NCBI RefSeq assembly: GCF_026151205.1
Contig: NC_087079.1
Coordinates: forward strand, 7,554,635 to 7,618,634
DNA from: Bolinopsis microptera
Taxonomy: Eukaryota > Ctenophora > Tentaculata > Lobata > Bolinopsidae
Length of the DNA stretch: 64,000 bases
Direction: 5' to 3'
Position numbers and translations under genes: made by a program
Shown here: in pieces, positions 1 through 11,400 of the stretch
How positions within the stretch are numbered: position 1 is the first letter of the stretch
How the letters are laid out: every line of letters starts with the position of its first letter
Notes under the pieces: model-generated
Databases searched by the model: none
Seen by the model: only the letters and a program-made list of their open reading frames with translations
Told to the model about the DNA's origin: nothing

Positions 1-2020
1 GATTTGGTTCGCCCTTCTGTCGCCTCATAACAACTCCAACAAACAAAGCATTAAAACAGTATCAACTGCGGCCCGTCCTACAATACGGCTTGTTAGACAC
101 TCATCACGTGACCCTTTTTTCGCACCACGTGACCTGAGTTTTATATCACATGACCTTATTTGGCAGTCACGTGTTCAAGTGTGTTCTCATGTGCTGATAG
201 CTATACGCTGCAGACGATTCTTTTTCTTGAGCATGCACAGTGAAAAGAATGAGTGAACGTGGGTAACAGTTAAAAGATGAGGGAATATGTTCAGTTTACT
301 GGGAGGCACGTGCTGTGTGGAAATAGCACGTGCTGTGTGGAAATAGCACGTGGTATGAAGACTATCACGTGCTAGCTTTTAGGTCCTTGTGATTGGTCAG
401 ATCCCAGAATTTTTAGTTGCGGTGATAGGACAGAAATCTCAAACTGTTGTTTGACACTTATCAGACAGTTTTCGCAAGTATCGTAAGCGAAAATTATAGA
501 AAACGATTGTTTTATTGTTTTTAGTAGTGTAATCGTCTGGACTGTGTTAAAGCGTGATTTAATATCTCTCTTGTGTTTTAAAACTTTTAACGTTAATGAC
601 GTTTCACATGAAGTATAAAAAGTATAAAAAGAAGATCAAAACATAAATATAAAACTTCGGACAGCAAATTTACCGTACGAATCAAACAATTTGTATCAAT
701 AACAGTAAACAGTATCAATACTTCAATACAAGCCGGGAGATAAATATGACACCTTTATTTTGTTAGAGATATTTTGTTACCATAGTAACCGACGGGAGGA
801 AATTAAAATGTTATCTCAGTGGAAGCATGATCTCACTGAAGCGTGCTGGAAGAATCCCGTCATCCCAAACAAATACCTCAGAGCTTGAAAAACGGTTCTT
901 TTTCCAAATTCCAGCTTAATTCAGAGTTTCAATCTTGTTAAGGTTTGGATGATAACCGGCCGTGTGGCTAATCAGATCATAACGTCTAAGATAAGGATGT
1001 GAAGTATTGCCATTTATTGGGTTTATGAGTAGATACGATAATGATAACGTGTACCGTGTACGAAATGGTGCCGGACGTTATTTGTTAAAGTGGGAATTTT
1101 AAATGTTTAAAAAGTATTATAGGGTGTGCGGGGAGATCTGAGAAAGTTAGTAAAATCAGTCGGATTGAAGGGAAGGGTGCAAGGATCATCTCACGAGATC
1201 AGTACTATGTAGTACAAAAGTTTCCTTTTTTAGATTGAACTGAAGTTGTCAATTCATTTCTGGAAAACTTTTCTTTTACGCCAACTCACCCAAATCCTCT
1301 CGAGCACTTCTCCATGGCATCTCTGTAAAAATCCCCATCCTTTCTCAAATCAACCGAAATCTTTTATCACTACAAAAACTTGGCTTTACAAAATATTCGC
1401 CACCAGTTGAAAATACAACTCCAAACTAAAATCCAACTCACAACATCAAATCCAACTCACGCCAACAAATCCAACTCACAATAACAAGACCAACTCACAT
1501 AATCCTGGGAACAGTGACGTCAGCATTTAATCCCGTGTCACTATTCATAGTCCATGTTACAGTCCATTCATTGGCCCATAGCGATCACAACCTGTATGTT
1601 GTTAACAACTTACCAAACGTGTTTTGATTGGTCAGTGAGCTGCTGTTCTCATCTGTGATTGGACGGTGTGCGGTTAAACCCTATTCCCATTGGATAATGT
1701 ACCTGTTCGCCCCCAGATTACAGGTGGCCCAGTAACCAGGTTATAATAGTGATTTGGGTGAGATTTGCTAATCCTGACGTTACTATCATTAGATCTAGTG
1801 AGCAGGTATTCAATTGAATATGACTTCATGACTTGTTCCGGCCAAATGCTGCCTATATTTGCAATAAAATTCTAAAACACACGAGTTTAAGTTAACCCAG
1901 TATCTCCCCTGGCCCGCTTCTGACAGTACACACTTCTGACAGTAATTTATCATGATATTATCTCGCAGTACCTAGTACAACAGTATACACGCATTACCTA
2001 CGCCATGACGAACTGTATAT
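1..2020. other. No supported gene; CACGTG cluster
   Basis: I see no convincing exon here. CACGTG hexamers occur at about 105, 126, 168, 307, 327, 347 and 366, the 307-347 copies forming a 20-bp direct repeat (gcacgtgctgtgtggaaata). A TGACGTCA-like site lies near 1516. The stretch could be a distal promoter or an intergenic region, but nothing decides this. Confidence 0.5.
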
Positions 2021-2246
2021 GAGTGGGGCGTTGCCTTATCAGTAGTTTATTACTCACTATGTCATCCTGCACTTTCTGCAATAAAGCTGCCACCTGCACC
2101 GCTACTTGGCACAGCCTCGCAGATACAGATTTGAAACTTTGCTTCTGGGTGCAGAAGATAGCACCATATTGCTTACCAGATTACGTATTGGCTAAAAGCG
2201 ATCTAGCCGGGAGAGGTCGGGTAAATGTGTATGAAACAGTGCGGAG

Positions 2247-3236
2247 GAGCGCCGGGATTTCCTGTTATTATTGCACTGGCAAGCGCCCCGTGTGAAAATT
2301 ACACTAGCAGAGGAGCGCCGGGAGTTCCTGTTATTATTGCACTGGCAAGCGCCCCGTGTGAAAATCACACTAGCAGAGGAGCGCCGGGAGTTCCTGTTAT
2401 TATTGCACTGGCAAGCGCCCCGTGTGAAAATCACACTAGCAGAGGAGCGCCGGGAGTTCCTGTTATTATTGCACTGGCAAGCGCCCCGTGTGAAAATCAC
2501 ACTAGCAGAGGAGCGCCGGGAGTTCCTGTTATTATTGCACTGGCAAGCGCCCCGTGTGAAAATCACACTAGCAGAGGAGCGCCGGGAGTTCCTGTTATTA
2601 TTGCACTGGCAAGCGCCCCGTGTGAAAATCACACTAGCAGAGGAGCGCCGGGAGTTCCTGTTATTATTGCACTGGCAAGCGCCCCGTGTGAAAATCACAC
2701 TAGCAGAGGAGCGCCGGGAGTTCCTGTTATTATTGCACTGGCAAGCGCCCCGTGTGAAAATCACACTAGCAGAGGAGCGCCGGGAGTTCCTGTTATTATT
2801 GCACTGGCAAGCGCCCCGTGTGAAAATCACACTAGCAGAGGAGCGCCGGGAGTTCCTGTTATTATTGCACTGGCAAGCGCCCCGTGTGAAAATCACACTA
2901 GCAGAGGAGCGCCGGGAGTTCCTGTTATTATTGCACTGGCAAGCGCCCCGTGTGAAAATCACACTAGCAGAGGAGCGCCGGGAGTTCCTGTTATTATTGC
3001 ACTGGCAAGCGCCCCGTGTGAAAATTACACTAGCAGAGGAGCGCCGGGAGTTCCTGTTATTATTGCACTGGCAAGCGCCCCGTGTGAAAATTACACTAGC
3101 AGAGGAGCGCCGGGAGTTCCTGTTATTATTGCACTGGCAAGCGCCCCGTGTGAAAATCACACTAGCAGAGGAGCGCCGGGAGTTCCTGTTATTATTGCAC
3201 TGGCAAGCGCCCCGTGTGAAAATCAAAACAAGTGAC
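2247..3236. repeat. 66-bp minisatellite, 15 units
   Basis: Fifteen head-to-tail units begin at 2247, 2313, 2379 and so on to 3171. They are almost identical, differing mainly by a C/T in the AAAATCACAC or AAAATTACAC segment. Each unit holds a short inverted repeat, GTGTG-AAAAT-CACAC. Because 66 is a multiple of three and the unit lacks stops in several frames, long reading frames run through it on both strands. They are by-products of the repeat and show no domain, start context or flanking coding sequence. Confidence 0.95.
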
Positions 3237-5720
3237 CGATTTTTACTCATATCAGTAAACAGGAACAATTTAAAATCCATGAATTTGACGACAAAAGCAA
3301 TTTTTGACTTTTACAGAATTTATAAAAGCAAAATTGAACCAATAAACATATACGAGCAGAACCTATACAACCACAAAATTAATCATATAGGGAACTGTTT
3401 TTTTAAAGCCGAGTGAATCTGTTTGAGACACTTTGTTTGAGTCTCTGCTTATAAATTGGCTAAAAATAATTGAAAAGTCAAAACACGTTGAAAACGATCA
3501 AAATAAAAGCTATGCTGCCGCCTTTCTTAAGTTCATTTTGCCTATTCATTTGTTTATGTTCTAAAAAATTGCATAATTGTTATAATTTCTAAAATCATAT
3601 TTTGATCGTTCCAAAAATAAAATATGTCAAAACACAAAAAAACTACTATTATATACTTCTTTTGTCGCTGTTATTTTTAATCTTTTTTCGCGATAACTTC
3701 GCCAGATTATTACAGAAAAGCGGTGCGGGTTTGTATAAAAAGAACTCTTTGTGATAAACTTAAAGCACATAAAAGCTAAAATTCCATGATGATAATTAAT
3801 GTTTTTTTTTCTCCTTTTCGTAATCTATTGATTTTTTAAATTTTAAATAACGACCATTGCTGTAGTCGAGAGTCAGTCCATTAGTTTATAATTATATCAA
3901 GGAGATTAAAGCGAGGAAAGTTCAAACATCAAAATGGATTTTGTTGATCATTTGCAGGGCCATCTCAATACCTTCAATTTTTGAAGAGTTTTCGATTTAT
4001 TACAAATTTACAACGGATAATATCCATCCTTATACCTATATAGTAATACTAGTACTACTAGTAATATTAGTAATATTACCTATATAGTAATACTCACTCT
4101 CTACAGCACAGCTGGGTAGATCCGGGCAGCTCCAGGACATGATCGCCATTAACCAACTTCACTTCCCTTACTCATACTGTTACTGTTACTGTTCCTGTTA
4201 CTGCACTTACTGTCACTGTTAGTGTTACTGCGACTGCACTTACTGTCACTGTTAGTGTTACTGCGACTGCACTAACTGCACTTACTGTTACTTCAAAACA
4301 AAAAGGTGGGCACGGTAAAAGTTCACTGCGTTTGCCGTTTACTATTATTTAAAAACAAAAAGGTTGGCACAGTAAAAAGTAGAAATTGAATGTGAGCACG
4401 CAAAATGTGTGCCACATATTGCGTCAGAAGTTACCATAGTAACACTACCAAATAACAAGTGTTAACTTGTTAATGTTATTGATTAGATAGTGTTTTTATC
4501 AGAGAAATTGGAGTGATTGGAGCATTTTCATTGAGCAGCAAAGTTTGTGCATGACACAATGGTCCCCCACGTGACCGCCCACGTGACACAATGGTCCCCC
4601 ACGTGACCGCCCACGTGTACCCCACGTGACAAACCTCTCAAAAATAAGGACCAACTGTTATTGAAAGGAGACGTGAACGCTTAGTCCCAGTAGCAAAAAG
4701 CAGTCCGGTGGGCTGTGGAGTGAGGATTGTGGGCTGTTATCGGACAATATCTGAGGAGTGTGGTATTGCAGATGAGGAGAGGAAGGAACTATTGGTAGTG
4801 TTTCCCTATTGGTTGAGTGGGACGGCTTGTGAGATAGTACTTTAGTACAGGGTCAGTGAGTATTTTTAGAAGCACAAAACGGTGGTATGATTAGCCCAAA
4901 ATGGTCACAAGGGTCTTAAAGTTAGACTTTTATTACTATTAGTTAAAATAAAATCTTTTTACTCTAGTGAATGAAGACAACTTCTTAATAAGTTAATACC
5001 TCATTCTAGTAGCTAAGATGGCTTTCCTTCAACCAGCGGAAGAATTAATAGCTTCCGATTAATTGCAGGTATGAGCGTCAACCATCATGATATGCACCAA
5101 TGTAAGGCCATAATGATAAAGCTTAAGAACAGTAATTTGATCTGGCTGATTTCAAATTTCAAAATTATAATTGTTAACTCACGCTATGTAATTAAAGAAT
5201 AGCGCTAGCAACATTTTTATAATTTTTTCTGATTTTTGTATTTTTAACAAGTGTTGTTGAAAAATTCAATAACCGAATTAGAATCAAGTCAGGGGACAAT
5301 ATCCAGACTTGCACTCTATTTTAACTTCGTCTCACTTTATCCGACTTTATTGGAGAGAACAAATAAGATTGTCATCAAGATGTTGGCACAGGCCATTTGG
5401 TCATTCTAATGCAATTTTAAATTTTTGACAATATCGAAAGTTTGAACTTTTGTATTTAAGTCATCTACTTTTAGGTTCAAATTAAAGGAAGACAAAATGT
5501 GTCACATGCTGTGGCTAGAAGAGTTCTAGAAGTATTAAAATGGTACGAGATAATTTGACTCTCGAGCACACAAATATCATGTGATAATCGTTTTTAGCTG
5601 AGATTACGTAAGGAATTTATGAAATTATCTCGTATTTGATATTCCAATTTGTCTCGATGCTTAAACTGCCTCCAGGTATGACTTGGAAACATACAGGTAC
5701 CTTTTACTTTGTCCCACAGT
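3237..5720. other. Intergenic, low-complexity patches
   Basis: No exon is supported. About 4172-4290 is an irregular array of ACTGTTACTG/CACTTACTGT-type hexamer-dodecamer repeats. 4568-4628 carries five CACGTG sites in a tandem segment (ccccacgtgaccgcc). The rest is AT-rich and unremarkable. Confidence 0.5.
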
Positions 5721-5727
5721 GGTATGT

Positions 5728-5861
5728 AAAGGTATGTCACGTGGTTTGTAAAGGTATGTCACGTGGTATGTAAAGGTATGTCACGTGGTATGTAAGGAGC
5801 TTATCTGCCATTACATCATACTGAACATGCGTCAGAGTAGTGAGAGATTCATATATAAAAG
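5728..5861 (+). promoter_or_regulatory. Candidate promoter of the papain-family gene
   Basis: Three near-identical units of the form GGTATGTCACGTGGTNTGTAAA, with CACGTG at 5738, 5758 and 5782, lie 70-115 bp upstream of a TATA-like TATATAAAAG (5852-5861). The next gene on this strand starts coding at 6265. Repeated E-boxes upstream of a TATA box suggest a core promoter. The implied 5' leader of about 380 nt is long, so the link is an inference. Confidence 0.4.
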
Positions 5862-6264
5862 CTTTCCGAACAACTGATTTATACTCTGTCTTTAACGATG
5901 AACTCAGTGTTCTGACTTAGAGTCAGGACCTCTGACGTCCCTTATCGTTTATAGGGTTCTATTAGGTTGTTGTGCAACCCTTCTTTGGGCTTGTTAACGA
6001 TACTTAATTTTCTGAGCCTCATGCAACTTTGTTGTAACAATTCTGAACAAATTACTAGACAATTAATGTAGCCAACAGCGTAAAACATCAAACACTATGT
6101 TTTATGCAGATATTAATGAACGTGGTTTGCGCAACTGTACATTGGTAGCTTTTAATTCTGTTGAATAAATTATTCTGTTCTAAATTCGATAACTTTAACA
6201 TACATTTCGATTTCAATCGCCCTTACCGACCAACCCACAGCAGCATAAAGTCCCGATCTACTGA

Positions 6265-7374
6265 ATGGCGCGATACAACATTACCACAGCACTCTTCCTC
6301 CTGTTCTCCATATTTTCCCTTCTTGGAGAAACCACCACCAGCCCCACCCCACCCACCTTTAACAGCTCCTCATTCGAGACCTGGAGACAGCTCTACAAGA
6401 AGACCTACACAGACAAGTCTGAAGAGAGCCTCCGGAGACACATCTACGAGGATAACAGGAAGTTTGTGACGGGATACCGTGACGAGGGGTCTGTGGTCCT
6501 GGAGCTGGGAGCTTTCGCAGATCAGACCCACGAGGAGTTCCTGGGGAACATCAGGATAGTTGGAGCGGCCGGGAGAAATAAGTTTAAGGGGGCTGCATCG
6601 TATGAGAAGGATGAAGAGGTAAAGTCATCTAAAGGTATGAAAGAAGGTGAAGAAATTATTTCCTGTGAAAATTGGAACGGTGGCGATGGGGCCTCCCCCT
6701 CCTCAATAAACTGGAAGGATAAAGATGCTGTAACGGGGGTATTAAAGCAGACTTCTCTATGTCCAGGGAACAGTTATGCTATAGCAGCTCTAGGAGCGGT
6801 GACAGGACAGTGGTATCTGAAATCAGGTCGGAGGATCGCGTTTTCAGAGCAGCAAGTTGTAGATTGTTCTAGAAGTTCTGGAAACTGGGGCTGCAACTTC
6901 GGGTCTGCAGAACGAACCTACAGCTACATTAAAAGGAACGGGGGAATCGCCACAAGGATTAACTACCCCACGAGAGGACGAGAAGCACAGTGCCGAACAG
7001 CCGTCCCCCTGGGACCCACTATCACGGGGTGCCGCTCAGTGGCAACAGGAGACGAGAAGACTATGAAACAACTAGTAGGAACAGTCGGCCCTGTTACAGC
7101 AGTGCTGGATATCAGCCCCCGCTCCATCCAGTTCTACAAATCAGGAGTGTACTACGAGAGGACCTGTCACCCACCCTACGCGGACCATCACGTCCTGGTG
7201 ACCGGATACGGGACACAGTACGACCACGGGCTGGGCAAGGTCGTGGACTATTGGATCGTTAAGAACTGCTGGGGTACCAAGTGGGGGGATAAGGGTTATA
7301 TGAAGATTATCAGGAACAAGTATAATCACTGTGGTATCGCTAACAGGGTCACTGTGCCGTATGTTGATAAGTAA
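6265..7374 (+). CDS. Papain-family (C1A) cathepsin-like protein, catalytic Cys replaced by Ser
   Basis: This is a single uninterrupted 369-residue reading frame from ATG to TAA. Residues about 8-21 are a hydrophobic signal peptide. Residues 37-92 match the I29 inhibitor prodomain, with an ERFNIN-like helix and ELGAFADQTHEEF. The mature domain starts near SSINWKDKDAVTG (about 146). Family residues seen are Gln162, His308 in DHHVLVTGYG and Asn334 in KNCWGTKWG, plus the C-terminal NKYNHCGIAN. At the active site the usual CGSCWAF reads CPGNSYAI: one residue is inserted, and Ser170 stands where the nucleophilic Cys should be. Near Asn the usual NSWG is NCWG. Cys-to-Ser replacement occurs in silicateins and other pseudo-cathepsins, so it may be a non-protease or have altered chemistry. 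The lack of introns suggests a retrocopy origin or a naturally intronless gene. The coding region is GC-richer than its surroundings. Confidence 0.9.
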   Translation: MARYNITTALFLLFSIFSLLGETTTSPTPPTFNSSSFETWRQLYKKTYTDKSEESLRRHIYEDNRKFVTGYRDEGSVVLELGAFADQTHEEFLGNIRIVGAAGRNKFKGAASYEKDEEVKSSKGMKEGEEIISCENWNGGDGASPSSINWKDKDAVTGVLKQTSLCPGNSYAIAALGAVTGQWYLKSGRRIAFSEQQVVDCSRSSGNWGCNFGSAERTYSYIKRNGGIATRINYPTRGREAQCRTAVPLGPTITGCRSVATGDEKTMKQLVGTVGPVTAVLDISPRSIQFYKSGVYYERTCHPPYADHHVLVTGYGTQYDHGLGKVVDYWIVKNCWGTKWGDKGYMKIIRNKYNHCGIANRVTVPYVDK

Positions 7375-8389
7375 CGGTTGGATAATGATGGTATTGGAAG
7401 CACGAAGATTGACTGTAAATTAATTTCTTTATTTAATATTTAAAATATTTGACATTTATTCGGAGCAGATAAGAACGATCGTGAACTTTGGTTTGAGAAA
7501 TCAATGAGAATTGTACTCGACAGAGGAATTTTTATGAAAGTTTGAGCGAGAAAGGATATTCGAAATATAATTGTTATTGAAATTAACGTTTATTTGACTG
7601 GTTTATTAAATGTTTGCATCATTGATTACGAAATAACAAATTTACTATCATGATTCTATTATAAAAATGTTAGAAATAAAAGAGGAGAAACAGGAGAGAA
7701 GAAGTTTCAAATTTCAAATTGCATTTTGAAAGTTGACTAGCTTTCATCAGCGCAACAAAATTCCCAGCATAATTCATATCTCCGTTGCTGTCCTCACCCA
7801 AATTAAACCCAAAACAAAAATTACCGCGTAAATAAATAAAAACACAATTAAAACGATTCATGAAACTACCTTGTTGAGGGCTTAGCAGAACTCCGATCCA
7901 GCGGGTTTTGTGGTTATTAAACTTTGAGACAGTATCCAAAATAGTAACAGGAGCAGCAGCAAGCGACATACTCAACCAACCTACCCAAGTATATATCACT
8001 CCTGCCAACAATTCACAAAGAAAGAATTAGCACTCTCTCCTCCGCAAGCAGTTCAACTAGACATCCGGAGATATCACACAGATACAGTTGGTAGCCGGAC
8101 AAGTAATGAAAAATTCAAGTACCACCTGCCCTGATTGTGGACAGTAACTATGATATACCGTCCTCAGGAGAAGGGGAGCTGGTTGCAACGTCACAAAACA
8201 AGCAGATACGTGATACGCGTTGTGGCGCACCTGTATATAACTGTATATATACTATATATAATATATATAGTATATATAATATATTATATAGAACATAAAT
8301 CAGATCAATCTGCCGACCTCCCAGCCGGCAACAATCGTGAAATTTAAATTAGAGTGAAATAGGACGGCATCGTCCTTGGAGGTGGTTTT
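7375..8389. other. 3' flank, AT-rich, no gene
   Basis: An AATAAA lies near 7675, about 300 nt after the papain-like stop, and could be its polyadenylation signal. 8230-8290 is a self-complementary TATA-rich patch (tatatataatatatatag). An open stretch on the minus strand (8011-7670) shows no recognisable domain and I leave it out. Confidence 0.4.
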
Positions 8390-8458
8390 TTAATATGAGC
8401 CGTGGGAGATTTGTTGCAGAAATGTATCGGCGTGCTGTGAGATATCGGAGAAGATGTG
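8390..8458 (-). CDS. Unknown minus-strand gene, last exon
   Basis: The acceptor AATCTGAG is followed by an open frame beginning HIFSDISQHADTF and ending HGSY at TAA (8392-8390). The start phase is 0, matching the end of the 8604-8576 microexon. It is short, so it rests on phase agreement. Confidence 0.4.
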   Translation of the reverse strand, partial: HIFSDISQHADTFLQQISHGSY

Positions 8459-11400
8459 CTCAGATTTACAGCGTTTTTGATTAGAGATAGTGGTGTTTAG
8501 CAACGTGATTAAAAGGAGAATTTGTAATGGATCTTTGCTTAAGTAATTGTAATGATATCGTTTTCCTCACTTTACTTCCAAGTATTTTTTAAGAGAGGCT
8601 GAGCCTGAATGGCCCACAAGAGAATAGCATGAGGATGCTCTGCCTGCCTCTGGGGTATGGCAACCCTAGGGGAGGTTGCCAGAGATAAGGGCAATGTGTA
8701 TAATAGTATGTCCAGGTATCAAATGATAAATCTTACCTGAGTTCGCTGATGTGTATAATAGTATGTCCAGGTATCAAATGATAAATCTTACCTGAGTTCG
8801 CTGATGTGATAGACTCAACAACCACCTCATCTCTGAAAACAATGAAACGTTTTAATTTAATGTTCAATGCCTAAACAAGTAATCACAACCCCGTAAGTCC
8901 ATACCCACATTAACCTCTTTCTATAACTCCATAACACGCGTTACAACCACCCCTACCCCTCCTCCCCTACCCCTAGTCCCTACCCCTCCTCCCCCTATTA
9001 CAACCACCCCTACCCCTCCTCCCCTACCCCTAGTCCCTACCCCTCCTACCCCTATTACAACCACCCCTACCCCTCCTCCCCTACCCCATTACAATCACCC
9101 TACCCCTCCTCCACCCTACCCCATTACAACCACCCCTCCTCCCCCTACCCCTCCTCCCCCCATTACAACCACCCCTACCCCTACTCCCCCTACCCCTCCC
9201 CCTACCCCTCCCCCTACCCCTCCTCCACCTTACCCCATTACAACCATCCCTCCTCCCCCTACCCCTCCCCCTACCCATCCCCCTACCCCTCCTCCCCCTC
9301 CTCCCCCTACCTCTCCCCCTACCCCTCCCCTACCCCTCCCCCTACCCCTCCCCCTCCCCCTCCCCCTCCCCCTCCCCCTCCCCCTCCCCCTACCCCTCCC
9401 CCTACCCCTCCTCCCCCCATGATAGTAACCCTCTAAATCTAACCTCAGATCACTGGAGTCGTCTCTGTCACTGAGGTCTGCAAGACAGGGCTCCAAACTA
9501 TCCAGATCACTCTCGCTGACCCCGTACTCCATCAGCAGTAGACATGCCGGACACGTTTCATCCTCCACCACCTCCGGCTCCGGCTCTGCTATCTAGATAA
9601 ACAATGTTGGTTAGGCAGTGAAACACCACAATTCGGATGAAATCTTCGTATTTGAGTATTTGTTCTACCTTAGTCGGTAATATTATGGGGGGGGGGGGGG
9701 GGGATTATGGGTGTTCAAAAATATGGACTGTTAAATAAAATATATGGTTCTTTGGCCCAAAAAGAACCAAATTTGACCCCCCACAATCTTAAATGCAACT
9801 TTCCTTTCTTGAAAAATCTCTAATCGAAAATGTTGATCAAATTGTTTTGGCAATTATAACCACATTTCCGCGTTCACACCAAATTTAATATTTCATTAGA
9901 TATCTGATCCCTATCAAGTGCTAAAGTTCTCAATTAAATCAATGTTTATCACAAAATACGATCGAAAATAGAAATAAAATCGTAGAAAGTCTCAGTTAAC
10001 CCCTTAAATTGAAAGGATAGGGGGAATAGAAGACAAATCGGACTTTTTGAACCAGAACTAGCTTCAATTCAGCAAACAATAGCGTAAGCATACTTCTGGA
10101 CGTGAATGAAAGAAAAGTAAAGCATATTATGACTGATATACTAAAAGGAAAACCAAAATTTGACTCGGGGGTAAAATTTTGGGGGGGGGGGGGGTAAAAA
10201 TATGGACTGTTATAAATATGGTTCTTTGGCCCGAAAAGGACCAAATTAGACCCCCCATAATATTACCGACTAAGGTACATCATTAGTCCTATAATAGTAT
10301 AATGTATAAAACACTTAAGTCTTAAAAACATTGTAGGTTTATAACCTACCAGGACGCGCGCCGAGTTGGACTCGTTACGTCGACGGTCCTAATATTTGGA
10401 ACAAATATTTTACGAGTATCACCCGTTAATAAAAACACTACAAATTGGAGCCTAACGAGTCATATAAATGATTTTACGACACATGTTCTTATAATCCAAA
10501 ATTTCCGATGATCGATACACAGAACTCATTTACTGTTATGAATATAATTATCTTAACTTCCGACTTTTTAACAAGCAGATAGGACCTCGTGACATTTGTT
10601 TTTAAATCTCTCTCATTTAAATGGAATTGTTTGAAATCTGAATTGACCCAGATCTAAAAATAAAGTATACCGCTTTGCAAGTCGCATATACAAAAGATTT
10701 TATCAATAGAATTTATCAATAGAGAATAAAATTGAATTAAATTCTTTGCGGTCTATTTTAAACTCGCGAGCATGCAAATTTGACAAAGAATGTACCGACA
10801 CTTTAGCGTATGTAGTGGGACACGAAGCTTAGCAAGTGTTGCTCCTTTATAAACAATTCAGTTTGAGAAGAACTATTGAAACATTTCAGAATTAAAAAAG
10901 TTCCAGCATTGATAAAAAATGTATCTAAACAAAAAAGATATTTTGAATGAACGGCCAACTTTTGCTGCTTGCAACATTCTGCACTGACCAGGTTGATATG
11001 AGTAGTACTAGTAAGTAGACTTGGATAAAGAAATTTTTGCAGATCAAAAACCTGCACCAGATGAAAAGCATAAACGTTTCGAAATCCATCAGTTTTCAAT
11101 ATAAAACAGACTTCATAATAACTTCCAAAATCTCTCAGTTCTTGAAAACGTCCTCTACTATAACCAAATGTCTAAATCTAATAGTAATCAAGATAACACC
11201 CCTAACCTAACTGTAACCAACCTGAACTGGGGGAGGAGGTTTAGGTCTTGTCATGGGGCGTCTCTTAGTGAGCTTAGGATAGTTGATGATAGGAGCAGTC
11301 CTGGGTTTAGCGATAGGTTTGGGTCCAGGAGTGGAGAGTTGGGTGATGGTCATGGAGAAACACGCCTGGGGTGGGCGAGAGAAACATTCCTTTGGGGGCC

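Noticed and set aside
2247-3236. CRISPR-like array
   Set aside because: Units are contiguous with no variable spacers, and the genome is eukaryotic.
2192-3416. Long repeat-protein frames across the 66-bp minisatellite
   Set aside because: Three different frames are open at once because the period is a multiple of three; none has a domain, a good start context or coding flanks.
6265-7374. Calling the protein silicatein and the organism a sponge
   Set aside because: Ser at the nucleophile is shared, but other silicatein features cannot be verified and pseudo-cathepsins arise independently.
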